From the NCBI GenBank assembly GCA_903918755.1, contig CAIXFN010000052.1, positions 37,825 through 101,824 on the forward strand: a DNA stretch of 64,000 nucleotides, given 5' to 3'. The notes beneath the pieces are model-generated. The model was not told where the DNA came from. It did no database searches and saw only the letters and a list, made by a program, of their open reading frames with translations. Position 1 is the stretch's first letter. Each line of letters starts with the position of its first letter. Positions 25,854 to 34,130 of the stretch are shown here, piece after piece. The DNA is from an uncultured Pedosphaera sp. (GTDB lineage: Bacteria; Verrucomicrobiota; Verrucomicrobiia; Limisphaerales; Pedosphaeraceae). Position numbers and translations under genes: made by a program.

Positions 25854-27363
25854 ATGTCAACAGGTCCCGGACCACGTGCCCGTGCACATCGGTCAACCGG
25901 AAACGCCGACCCTGATAAGGAAACGTCAGGTGTTCGTGATCGATCCCCAGCAGGTGCAGGATGGTGGCCTGAAGATCATGAACGTGGACGGCGCCGGAGG
26001 TGAACTTGCTTTTGTCCACCGGCAGCGGGTTGCCTTCCGCATCGGCAATGTTGTAACCGTAAGCATCCGTGTGCCCATAAGCGAACCCGGGCTTCACCCC
26101 GCCCCCGGCAAGCCAGATGGAGAAGCACCGCGGATGATGGTCACGACCATAAGTGGTTTTGGTCAGTTGCCCCTGGGAATAACAGGTGCGGCCGAATTCG
26201 CCCCCCCAAATAACCAGGGTGTCATCCAGCAACCCGCGCTGCTGGAGATCCTTGACCAGGGCGGCGCTGGCCTGATCCGTCTCCCGGGCCTGACCGCGAA
26301 TGGCATTGGGTAAATCGCCATGCTGATCCCAACCCTGATGGTAGAGCTGAATGAACCGCACGCCGCGCTCGGCCAGTCGGCGGGCCATGAGACAATTGGC
26401 GGCAAACGTACCCGGCTGGCGGCTGTCCTTCCCGTAAAGTTCAAAGACACTGTCGGGTTCGCCGGCAAAGTTGGTGACTTCCGGCACGCTGGTTTGCATG
26501 CGGTAAGCCATCTCGTACTGCGCCACGCGGGACTCGATTTCGGGATCGAGTTCCTGCTCAAACTGCGCCTGGTTCAAGCCCCGCATGGCATCCAGTAACG
26601 CCCGCCGGCCCGAACCGCAGGGACCGTCCGGATTGGCGAGGTAGAGCAACGGTTCCTTCCCGGAACGGAATTGGACGCCCTGATAGCGCGAGTCCAGAAA
26701 GCCGCTGCCCCACAGCCGGGAATACAATGGCTGGTCACCTTTATTGGGCGTGATGAGCACCACAAAGGAAGGCAGATTCTCGTTGATCGAACCGAGCCCG
26801 TAGTGAATCCAAGAACCCAGGGACGGCCGGCCGGCAATCTGTGAACCAGTCTGGAAAAAGGTGATGGCCGGGTCATGATTGATCGCCTCGGTGTATAGCG
26901 AGCGGACCACACACAACTGGTCGGCGATGGCGGCGGTGTGGGGCAGCAATTCGCTGAACCAGGCGCCCGCGGGACCGTGCTGCTTGAATTGGAAGGCGGA
27001 ACCGGCCAGCGGGATGGAGGATTGCTGGGCGCTCATGGCGGTGAGGCGCTGGGTGCCGCGCACGCGTTCCGGCAACTGCTCCCCGTTCTGCTGGTTCAAC
27101 AGGGGTTTGTAATCCAAAAGGTCCAGGTGCGAAGGGCCGCCACTTTGGAACAGGTATATGACACGCTTGGCCTTCGGAGCAAAATCAGCGAGTCCGGAAG
27201 GCAGCTCCGATTTCCGGGCGTCGCCGCCCAACGTTGGGCGCGGCAGCAACCCGGCGAGCGCGAGCGCCCCCAAGCCCCGGGCGGTACGACCGAAGAAATG
27301 CCGACGGGTCAACGCGAAGGGATGGCGGGCCGGAAAGGTGGAGGGAGGGCGCGAGTTCTTCAT
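25852..27363 (-). CDS. DUF1501-domain protein (Tat-exported, sulfatase-like fold)
   Basis: The 503-residue protein begins with a Tat-like signal (LTRRHFFGRTARGLGALALA). Diagnostic DUF1501 motifs are VIYLFQSGGPSHLDLLDYKP, GWDQHGD, LVIWGGEFGRT and GRDHHPRCFSIWLAGGGVK. The His/Asp/Glu residues in these motifs match the metal centre of the alkaline phosphatase/sulfatase superfamily, but its substrate is not known in any organism as far as I can say. It lies 6 bases downstream of the DUF1553 gene, the partner it almost always has in Planctomycetes and Verrucomicrobia. The pair is thought to work in the periplasm, perhaps on polysaccharides. Confidence 0.93.
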   Translation of the reverse strand: MKNSRPPSTFPARHPFALTRRHFFGRTARGLGALALAGLLPRPTLGGDARKSELPSGLADFAPKAKRVIYLFQSGGPSHLDLLDYKPLLNQQNGEQLPERVRGTQRLTAMSAQQSSIPLAGSAFQFKQHGPAGAWFSELLPHTAAIADQLCVVRSLYTEAINHDPAITFFQTGSQIAGRPSLGSWIHYGLGSINENLPSFVVLITPNKGDQPLYSRLWGSGFLDSRYQGVQFRSGKEPLLYLANPDGPCGSGRRALLDAMRGLNQAQFEQELDPEIESRVAQYEMAYRMQTSVPEVTNFAGEPDSVFELYGKDSRQPGTFAANCLMARRLAERGVRFIQLYHQGWDQHGDLPNAIRGQARETDQASAALVKDLQQRGLLDDTLVIWGGEFGRTCYSQGQLTKTTYGRDHHPRCFSIWLAGGGVKPGFAYGHTDAYGYNIADAEGNPLPVDKSKFTSGAVHVHDLQATILHLLGIDHEHLTFPYQGRRFRLTDVHGHVVRDLLT

Positions 27364-27369
27364 GGCGGT

Positions 27370-30300
27370 TCAGCGTTTGCTGACGGTGGCGTCGAGATTC
27401 AGCACGGCCTGGACCATGACCGTCGTGGCCGCGAGTTCCACGGGGTTCAGGCCGCTGGCGGGTTTGGTTTCCCCCACGGCGATGAGGCGGTCGGCGCGGG
27501 CTGGTTCGGCGGTAAAGATCGCCCGCTGTTGCCGCCACAAATCGAGCAGCATTTCCGTTTCCCGAGATTCCGGAGACCGGCCGGTAAACCGGCGAAAAAC
27601 ATAGGCCACGCGTTGGCCCGCCTCCCCGCCGGCCTCCTGTAGCGCTCTTTCCGCCAACACCCGCGCCGCCTCCACGAACTGCGTGTCATTGAGCAGGACG
27701 AAGGCCTGTTGGGGTGATCCCGTGGGACTGCGCTTCACCACACAAACCTCCCGCGAAGGGGTGTCGAACGCCGCCATATCCGGCATCGGTGCGGTGCGTT
27801 TGCAAACCGTGTAGAGGCTGCGACGATACAGCGCGTCGCCATGGCCCTGCTGGTAGGCGGGACTCATGGTGTTGCTTTCGCGCCAGAGATCGCCCGGGAG
27901 ATAAGGACTGACGGGCGGACCCCCGATCTGGTCGCGCAGTAATCCGCTCACTGCCAAAGCCGTATCCCGCAACATTTCCGCGGTGAGCCGCTGCGCGGGG
28001 CCGCGCGCCAGCAGGGTGTTTTCCGGATCGCGTTCCCGCAGTTCCGGGCGCAGTTTGGAATCCTGCCGATAGGTGGCACTCAGCACGATCTGCCGCAGGC
28101 TGGCTTTGACATTCCAACCGGAGCGGACGAAATCGCGGGCCAGCCAGTCCAGCAATTCGGGATGCGAGGGGGGCGCGCCTTGCACGCCAAAGTTTTCGGT
28201 GGTGGCCACCAAGCCGCGGCCGAAGAGCATCTGCCAGTACCGGTTCACCGCCACCCGCGCCGTGAGGGGATGCCGGGGATCGGTCAGCCATTGCGCGAGC
28301 CCGCGGCGGTCCGCCGGGGCGCCCGCCGGCAGGGGCGGCAGCGCGGTGGGGAGGGTGCGGGTCACCCGCGTCGCTTCGTTCTGGGGGGCATCGTAACGGC
28401 CGCGGGCCAGCAGGTAGGCCGGCCGGGGTTGCGGCAGTTCCTCCATCACACTGGTTTCATACACCGGGTTGCGGGACTCCAGATATTGTCGCAGTGCCAT
28501 GGCCCGGTTGGTGCGGGCCACCCCAACCTCGGACGCGAGGGCGGCCAAATAATAAGGGCGCAACTTGGCAATGTTCCGCTCCGCCAATGCCTGATCCAGC
28601 GCCGTGCCATCAAACAAGTGCCGGATTTCCACCTCGGCCAACGCCCGGGAATAGACGCGCAACTCGTCCAATCGGGCGCCCTTGAGTCCCACGCAGCGCA
28701 TCCGCGCCCCAAAGGTGAGACTGCCGCCCCCGTTTTGCGGGGCCTTGTAAAGATGATCGCGGACGATGGTCACCGGCAGGGCCTGCCCGTCGAGAAAAAG
28801 GTGCATGGAGTTTGCCTCGCCGGCGCCATCGTAACTGACCCCGACCTGCACCCACCGGCCGGTGGGCAGAGTGGCTTCCGAACGAACCGCCAGCGCATTG
28901 CCGGGCCAGAATCGCTTGATCACGAAAGACAGATGCCCTTCTTCCACGGTGAGTTCCGTGCCCCAGAATCCCGTGTCGGTTCCATCCGTGCGGTGCCAGA
29001 TCACGGCATTGGTTAATCCGGCGGGAATGTGCAGCCAGCAAATTACCGAATATTGGTCCCACGGTTGCATGCCCGAGGCGGGACTGGGAAATGTCATTTC
29101 GTCATCGCCATCAAACTCCACGCCGTGGCCGCTTTTGCCGTGCGCGAGTTGGTTGCGATGCAAGGGGCTGCTGAAGCTCCCGGGAGTGAGCGCATTGACA
29201 AAACGGTTTTCGGACAGCGGTTCATCAAAGGTGTAGTGCGTGACGAGACCGGGAATGGCGGCCACCAAGCCGGTGGTTTGCAGCCAGGTCTGAAAGGCGG
29301 GCTCGCTCGCCGTGACCGCCCGGGCGTGCGCTTCCCGCTGCTCCCGCCACGCCTGTTCGCCCGCCTGCATGGTCGCGTCCTGTTCCGGAGTGGGCAACAA
29401 CAAGGACGGCGTGGGCACATGGTTCGGGGCTCCCCAGAGGTAAAGGCCATTTTCGTCAATGCTGTTAAAAAACGCCCCGAGGCTGTAGTAATCCCGCTGG
29501 GTCAGGGGATCGTATTTGTGATCGTGGCAGCGGCAGCATTCGAGCGTCAGGGCCAGAAACGTGGTGCCGAAGGTATGCACCCGGTCGGAAACGTATTCGT
29601 TGCGCCATTCCTCCGCGATGCTCCCGCCTTCATTCGTCTGCCGGTGCAGGCGGTTGAACGCGGTGGCCAGTCGCTGCGCTCGCGTGGCGTTGGGCAGCAA
29701 ATCCCCGGCCAGTTGTTCGGTGATGAATTGGTCAAAGGGCAGGTTGCGATTGAACGCTTCCACCACCCAATCCCGGTAGGGCCAGCTGGGGCTCAGTTGA
29801 TCGCTCTGGTAACCGTAACTGTCCGCATACCGCGCCGCATCCAGCCAGGGCGTGGCGAGGCGTTCCCCAAAATGCGGCGACGCCAGCAAGCGATCCACGA
29901 CCCGCTCGTAGGCGGCGGCCGAGTTGTCCAAAACAAATGCGTCCACTTCCGCCACCGTTGGCGGCAGACCGGTCAAATCATACGTGACCCGGCGCAACCA
30001 GCGGCGGCGGTCGGCTTCCGGTGAAGGTGGGATCTGTTCCGCTTCCAGGCGGGCCAAAACAAACCGGTCGAGATCGTTGCGCGGCCAGTTGGTCTGCTGC
30101 ACGGCGGGGACCGCGACCTTTTCGGGCAGGGGAATGGCCGACCAATGCGACTCATAAGGCGCTCCCTCCTCAATCCATCGCCGGAGCAACCCCTTTTCGC
30201 TTTCGCTCAGGGAAGGATGCGACCCGGGCGGGGGCATCAGTTCCGCGTCATCGCGGGAAAAAATCCGGCGTATCACCAAGCTGTCCGCGGGTTTGCCGGG

Positions 30301-30552
30301 AACAATGGGATGGGTGTTCGTTTCCTTGCCCGGGCCAAAAGCATTCGCCGGCAAGTCCAGGCGCAGCCCCGCTTTGCGGCCGCTGCCGTCCGGTCCGTGG
30401 CAGGGGAAACACCGATCGGAAAGCAGCGGACGGATGTCGCGGTTAAACTGCAATGGGGCGGCCTCCCGCCCCTGGCAAGCCAGACCGAGGAGCACCGCCA
30501 AACTCGCGGCGATGGCCGGCAGCTTTTTAACCGTTGATTTTGGCAGCCTCAT
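27370..30552 (-). CDS. PSCyt1-DUF1549-LamG-DUF1553 large lipoprotein/cytochrome
   Basis: A 1060-residue multidomain protein. A lipobox-like signal (VLLGLAC, Cys 26) precedes the planctomycete cytochrome C domain with one haem motif CFPCH (48-52), where FNRDIRPLLSDR and LMPPPGSHPSL are family features. DUF1549 follows (~145-360; RRWLRRVTYDLTGLPPT, ATPWLDAARYADSYGYQ). Residues ~430-620 form a LamG/concanavalin-like domain (THYTFDEP ... LDELRVYSRAL). DUF1553 ends the protein (~740-1010; LAQWLTDPRHPLTARVAVNR, ATYRQDSK, GPAQRLTAEMLRD). It is probably exported and linked to carbohydrate breakdown. The gene begins 51 bases after argF and precedes DUF1501 by 6 bases. Confidence 0.93.
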   Translation of the reverse strand: MRLPKSTVKKLPAIAASLAVLLGLACQGREAAPLQFNRDIRPLLSDRCFPCHGPDGSGRKAGLRLDLPANAFGPGKETNTHPIVPGKPADSLVIRRIFSRDDAELMPPPGSHPSLSESEKGLLRRWIEEGAPYESHWSAIPLPEKVAVPAVQQTNWPRNDLDRFVLARLEAEQIPPSPEADRRRWLRRVTYDLTGLPPTVAEVDAFVLDNSAAAYERVVDRLLASPHFGERLATPWLDAARYADSYGYQSDQLSPSWPYRDWVVEAFNRNLPFDQFITEQLAGDLLPNATRAQRLATAFNRLHRQTNEGGSIAEEWRNEYVSDRVHTFGTTFLALTLECCRCHDHKYDPLTQRDYYSLGAFFNSIDENGLYLWGAPNHVPTPSLLLPTPEQDATMQAGEQAWREQREAHARAVTASEPAFQTWLQTTGLVAAIPGLVTHYTFDEPLSENRFVNALTPGSFSSPLHRNQLAHGKSGHGVEFDGDDEMTFPSPASGMQPWDQYSVICWLHIPAGLTNAVIWHRTDGTDTGFWGTELTVEEGHLSFVIKRFWPGNALAVRSEATLPTGRWVQVGVSYDGAGEANSMHLFLDGQALPVTIVRDHLYKAPQNGGGSLTFGARMRCVGLKGARLDELRVYSRALAEVEIRHLFDGTALDQALAERNIAKLRPYYLAALASEVGVARTNRAMALRQYLESRNPVYETSVMEELPQPRPAYLLARGRYDAPQNEATRVTRTLPTALPPLPAGAPADRRGLAQWLTDPRHPLTARVAVNRYWQMLFGRGLVATTENFGVQGAPPSHPELLDWLARDFVRSGWNVKASLRQIVLSATYRQDSKLRPELRERDPENTLLARGPAQRLTAEMLRDTALAVSGLLRDQIGGPPVSPYLPGDLWRESNTMSPAYQQGHGDALYRRSLYTVCKRTAPMPDMAAFDTPSREVCVVKRSPTGSPQQAFVLLNDTQFVEAARVLAERALQEAGGEAGQRVAYVFRRFTGRSPESRETEMLLDLWRQQRAIFTAEPARADRLIAVGETKPASGLNPVELAATTVMVQAVLNLDATVSKR

Positions 30553-30603
30553 ATTCGTGCCTCATCTTGCTCCGGATCCGCCGCCTTGGCAATGCGCCGT
30601 GGA

Positions 30604-31500
30604 TCAGCCACAAATCCAGGTGAGGATCGACTTTTGCACATGCAGTCGATTTTCGGCCTGGTCAAAAATGGTGCCGGCATGGAGCTCGAACGTTTCGGCG
30701 TCAATTTCCTTGCCCCGGTAGGCGGGCAGACAATGCATGACGAGCACGTCCGGCCGCGCCACCCGGATTGTGGCGGCATTAATCTGGTAACCGGCCATTT
30801 TCTGGATCCGTTCCCCCGATTGGGCTTCCTGCCCCATGGAAACCCACACGTCCGTATACAACAGGTCCGCGTCTTTGGCCGCGCCCAGGACGTCGTCCGT
30901 GACGACGATACGGCCACCGGCGCGCGCCAGGATTTCCGGGGCGGGCTGGTAGCCTTGAGGCGCCGCGATGCGCAATTCAAAGCCCAGTTTGGCCGCCATG
31001 AAAATCCAGGAATAGGCCATGTTGCTGGCCCCATCGCCGATCAAGGTCACCACCTTATGCTGGATCGGACCGCGCTTTTCCACAAAAGTGAAAACATCGG
31101 TCAGCACCTGGCAGGGATGCTCATCGTCGGTGAGCGCATTGATGGTGGGGATGCGGGAAAAAGCGGCGAAGTCCTCCACGTCGCTTTGCTTGAAGGTCCG
31201 GATCACGGCACCGTGGATCATGCGTCCCAGCACCCGGGCAGTGTCCTGGATCGGTTCGCCCCGGCCCAGTTGGATATCGTTCGCATTCAGGAACATCACC
31301 TGCCCGCCCAACTCGCGGATGCCCACCTCGAAGGACACGCGCGTGCGCGTGGACGATTTGGCAAACAGCAGGGCCCAGGTCTGGCCGGCCAGCGGCTGGC
31401 TGGTATGCCGGCCGCGCAGGGCCTTGATCGGTCCGGCGTGGGCCAGAATGAGGTCGATATCTTCCCGGCTCAGTTTTTCAATGCTTAATACATTTTTCAT
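30604..31500 (-). CDS. argF: Ornithine carbamoyltransferase
   Basis: The start is ATG 31500, with GGAGG seven bases upstream; 298 residues. Key motifs: AKSSTRTRVSFEVG (carbamoyl phosphate loop, STRTR at 50-54), DDEHPCQVLTD (HPxQ), SWIFMAAKLG, and VMHCLPAYRGKEI with the HCLP motif that binds ornithine. It makes citrulline from ornithine and carbamoyl phosphate, the sixth arginine step, in the cytosol. It lies 22 bases after argD as the last biosynthetic gene of the argCJB-x-DF cluster. The short 51-base gap to the DUF1553 gene leaves open that transcription continues into that unrelated pair. Confidence 0.95.
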   Translation of the reverse strand: MKNVLSIEKLSREDIDLILAHAGPIKALRGRHTSQPLAGQTWALLFAKSSTRTRVSFEVGIRELGGQVMFLNANDIQLGRGEPIQDTARVLGRMIHGAVIRTFKQSDVEDFAAFSRIPTINALTDDEHPCQVLTDVFTFVEKRGPIQHKVVTLIGDGASNMAYSWIFMAAKLGFELRIAAPQGYQPAPEILARAGGRIVVTDDVLGAAKDADLLYTDVWVSMGQEAQSGERIQKMAGYQINAATIRVARPDVLVMHCLPAYRGKEIDAETFELHAGTIFDQAENRLHVQKSILTWICG

Positions 31501-31522
31501 ACGCCACCCTCCAGCTACACCA

Positions 31523-32812
31523 TCACCCGACGGCCAACTCCGCGGCCACGGCCGCAATCATCTGCAAGCCTTCCTCAACCTCCGCCCGGCGCAAATTCAA
31601 GGCCGGCAAAAACCGGATCACGTGGGTGCCGGTGGGAATGACCAGCATTCCGGCGGCTTGCAATGAATTGGTAAACCGCAACGCCGCGGCTTTCCCGGGG
31701 GCATTCAACAAGGCGTGGTCGGCGGACAACTCCAGGCCGATCATCAGCCCGAGTCCCCGCACCTCGCGGAAGATTTCCGGGTAGCGGGTCACCAGGGCCT
31801 GCAACCCGGTTTGGAAGAACTCCCCGGTGGCGCGCGCGTTCTGGTCCAGTTGTTCATGCTGGATCACCGACAGGATCTTCAAGGCCACGGCGCAGCCCAA
31901 GGGGTTGCCGCCATAGGTGCTGCCGTGCGTGCCGGCGCTCAACAAATCCGCATGCGGGGCCCGCACCCAGAAGGCTCCCATCGGAAAGCCGCCGCCGAGA
32001 GATTTGGCCATCGAGATGGCATCCGGTCGGAACATTTCCCCGCCGGGCACACCTTCCAGAATCCGCTGGTAACTCTGGAACCGGCCGGTGCGGAAGTGTC
32101 CGCACTGCACTCCATCATAGAGCAGCAGCAGGTTCTTTTCGTTGCACAGCGCCCGCAAACCGAGCAGGTACTCGGCCGTCGCCGGGGTCACTCCGCTTTC
32201 GCCCTGAATGCCTTCGATCAGAATCGCGGCCGTGGCGGGCGAAATGGCCGCCCGGGCGGCGGCGAGATCGTTGTAGGGCACATGCCGGAACCCCGCCACC
32301 GCCGGGTAAAAACCCTTCTTGATCTTCTCCTGCCCGGTCGCGGCAATCGCCGCCAGCGTGCGGCCGTGAAAGGAATTGAGGGCCGTGATGATTTCGAAAC
32401 GGCCCTCCTCCTGCCCGAACTTGCGGGCAAGTTTGAACAAGCCTTCATTGGCCTCGGCACCGCTGTTACTGAAAAAGCACTTGCCCGGCCCGATCAGATT
32501 AACCAGCGCCTCGGCCAACCGACCCTGGGGTGCGTGATAATAATAATTCGAGCAGTGGATCAATTTGCGCGATTGCTCCACCAGCGCCTCGGTGATCGCC
32601 GCCGGGGCATGCCCCAGCGAGCAGACCGCCACCCCGCCGCCGAAGTCGAGATAGCGCTTCCCGGCCACGTCCCACAACTGGCTGCCGGAACCGTGGCTGA
32701 GCACGAGGTCCAGACGCCCGTAAGTGGGCATCACATTCCGCTGAAACAGCGATTGAATCTCAAAGGCATCATTCCGGACGATGCCCGGGGGCGGCGGCAC
32801 GATATCTTTCAT
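31523..32812 (-). CDS. argD: Acetylornithine aminotransferase
   Basis: A class III PLP-dependent aminotransferase of 429 residues: FFSNSGAEANEGLFKLAR, HGRTLAAIAATGQ, the PLP lysine K270 in DAISMAKSLGGGFPMGAFW, and HGSTYGGNPLGCAVA. It converts N-acetylglutamate semialdehyde and glutamate to N-acetylornithine and 2-oxoglutarate. One oddity: the PLP-ring motif, normally D-E-V-Q, reads D-G-V-Q (LLLYDGVQCGHFRTG); the Asp, Val and Gln that touch the cofactor are kept, but the Glu is Gly and the usual G-x-G-R-T-G is altered. The enzyme is ~25-30 residues longer than E. coli ArgD. It lies between the small secreted-protein gene and argF. Confidence 0.93.
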   Translation of the reverse strand: MKDIVPPPPGIVRNDAFEIQSLFQRNVMPTYGRLDLVLSHGSGSQLWDVAGKRYLDFGGGVAVCSLGHAPAAITEALVEQSRKLIHCSNYYYHAPQGRLAEALVNLIGPGKCFFSNSGAEANEGLFKLARKFGQEEGRFEIITALNSFHGRTLAAIAATGQEKIKKGFYPAVAGFRHVPYNDLAAARAAISPATAAILIEGIQGESGVTPATAEYLLGLRALCNEKNLLLLYDGVQCGHFRTGRFQSYQRILEGVPGGEMFRPDAISMAKSLGGGFPMGAFWVRAPHADLLSAGTHGSTYGGNPLGCAVALKILSVIQHEQLDQNARATGEFFQTGLQALVTRYPEIFREVRGLGLMIGLELSADHALLNAPGKAAALRFTNSLQAAGMLVIPTGTHVIRFLPALNLRRAEVEEGLQMIAAVAAELAVG

Positions 32813-32883
32813 GGCAGGCTAAACCAAAGGCAGACGGGAAATGGGACGGTAAGTGGCATGGGGGAAAGTGGCATTGCAGACGG

Positions 32884-33141
32884 TTATTTCCACCCAGGCA
32901 GGGCTTCGGCGACGGGCGGCCACGGGGCGGGTTCCGGGATTTTCACCGGCACTGTCCCCAGAGTGACGGCTGGCGCACCGCTGTCCACGCTGAGATGGAT
33001 GCCGCGCCCGTCGGAGTTTTGGACGTGCCACGTCTTTGACCAGGCGCCCGGAGAATCGCCGGCAGGCGCGTCGGACGCCGCCACCCCGCGTGCTGCGGTG
33101 AGGAGGAGCGCCAGCCCAAGGAATCCGACGAACGCTTTCAT
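32884..33141 (-). CDS. Small secreted hypothetical protein inside the arg cluster
   Basis: An 85-residue protein with a textbook signal peptide (MKAFVGFLGLALLLTAARGV, cleavage after AASDA-like residues) and a mature part of ~60 residues (WSKTWHVQNSDGRGIHLSVD, then a Pro-rich end). It is collinear with argB (95 bases upstream) and argD (71 bases downstream), so it is probably co-transcribed with arginine synthesis genes. No cysteines and no known domain. The function is unknown; the location suggests either a passenger or an exported factor made under arginine limitation. Confidence 0.6.
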   Translation of the reverse strand: MKAFVGFLGLALLLTAARGVAASDAPAGDSPGAWSKTWHVQNSDGRGIHLSVDSGAPAVTLGTVPVKIPEPAPWPPVAEALPGWK

Positions 33142-33236
33142 GACCTGCGCGATTTAACAACGATGGGTCCGCGACGGCGAGCGGAATTCCCGCGGAAACG
33201 CCGATTGTTTCCCGTCCCGCCCGGGCTGGCTGCCGT

Positions 33237-34112
33237 TCACGGCACCACCTCCGTACCTACGCCTTCATCGGTGAAGATTTCCAACAGCACCGCGTGGCGG
33301 ACCCGGCCGTCCACGAAGGAGACTTTTTCCACACCGGCCTGGATGGCGGCCACCGCGCTGTCCACCTTGGGAATCATGCCCTTGTCCACCACCCCGGAGC
33401 GTTTCAAGCCGTCCACTTCCGCCACATGCAGATGCGGCATGAGGGTGGCCGGATCCTTTGGATCGCGCAGCAAGCCGGGCACGTCGCTCATGAACACCAA
33501 CCGCCGTGCCTGCAAAGCGATGGCCGCCTGCGCCGCCGCCACATCCGCATTACAATTGTAGATGGCGCCGTCCTCGCCCCGCGCCGTCGGACTGATCACC
33601 GGCGTGTAGCCCTCGGCAATGCAGGCCAGCAGGGGAGCGGTGTTCACTGCGATGACTTCCCCGGTCAAACCGATGTCGAGCTTTTCACCGCCCGGTCCCG
33701 TCAGCCAGACCCGGCGGCAGGTGAAGATGTCCGTGCCGGCAAAGCCGCGCGCTTTGCCGTTCAGGGAATTAATCGTCGCGACGACCTCGGGATTGATCTC
33801 CCGGGAAAGCACGCGATCCACAATCCCCACCGTGGCCTCATCGGTCACGCGCAAGCCCTGCACAAATTTCGCCTGCAGCCCCGCCTCGGTCATCGCGCGG
33901 GTGATCGCCTTGCCGCCGCCATGCACCACCACCGGATTGATGCCGGCCGCTTCCAGGAAAACCACATCGTGGGCCACGCCCTCGCGCACCGCCGGATCCG
34001 GCGAATCCATGAAACTGCCGCCATACTTGACGACAAATGTGGCGCCCCGAAACTTCTGCAGGTAGGGCAGCGCTTCCAGCAACGTGGCGGCTTTGGCAAT
34101 GAGATCTTGCAT
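33237..34112 (-). CDS. argB: Acetylglutamate kinase
   Basis: The 291-residue amino-acid kinase shows FVVKYGGSFMD (K-x-G-G ATP site), NPVVVHGGGKAIT (substrate glycine loop), INSLNGKARGFAGTDIF, NCNADVAAAQAAIALQAR (N-x-N-A-D) and LVFMSDVPGLL. It phosphorylates N-acetyl-L-glutamate with ATP, step two of the pathway and usually the arginine-inhibited step. The N-terminal helix (MQDLIAKAATLLEALPYLQK) is the segment that in arginine-sensitive, hexameric enzymes forms interlocking dimers, so feedback control by arginine is plausible. It begins 18 bases after argJ. Confidence 0.95.
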   Translation of the reverse strand: MQDLIAKAATLLEALPYLQKFRGATFVVKYGGSFMDSPDPAVREGVAHDVVFLEAAGINPVVVHGGGKAITRAMTEAGLQAKFVQGLRVTDEATVGIVDRVLSREINPEVVATINSLNGKARGFAGTDIFTCRRVWLTGPGGEKLDIGLTGEVIAVNTAPLLACIAEGYTPVISPTARGEDGAIYNCNADVAAAQAAIALQARRLVFMSDVPGLLRDPKDPATLMPHLHVAEVDGLKRSGVVDKGMIPKVDSAVAAIQAGVEKVSFVDGRVRHAVLLEIFTDEGVGTEVVP

Positions 34113-34130
34113 TGTGAATAAGTGAAAAGA

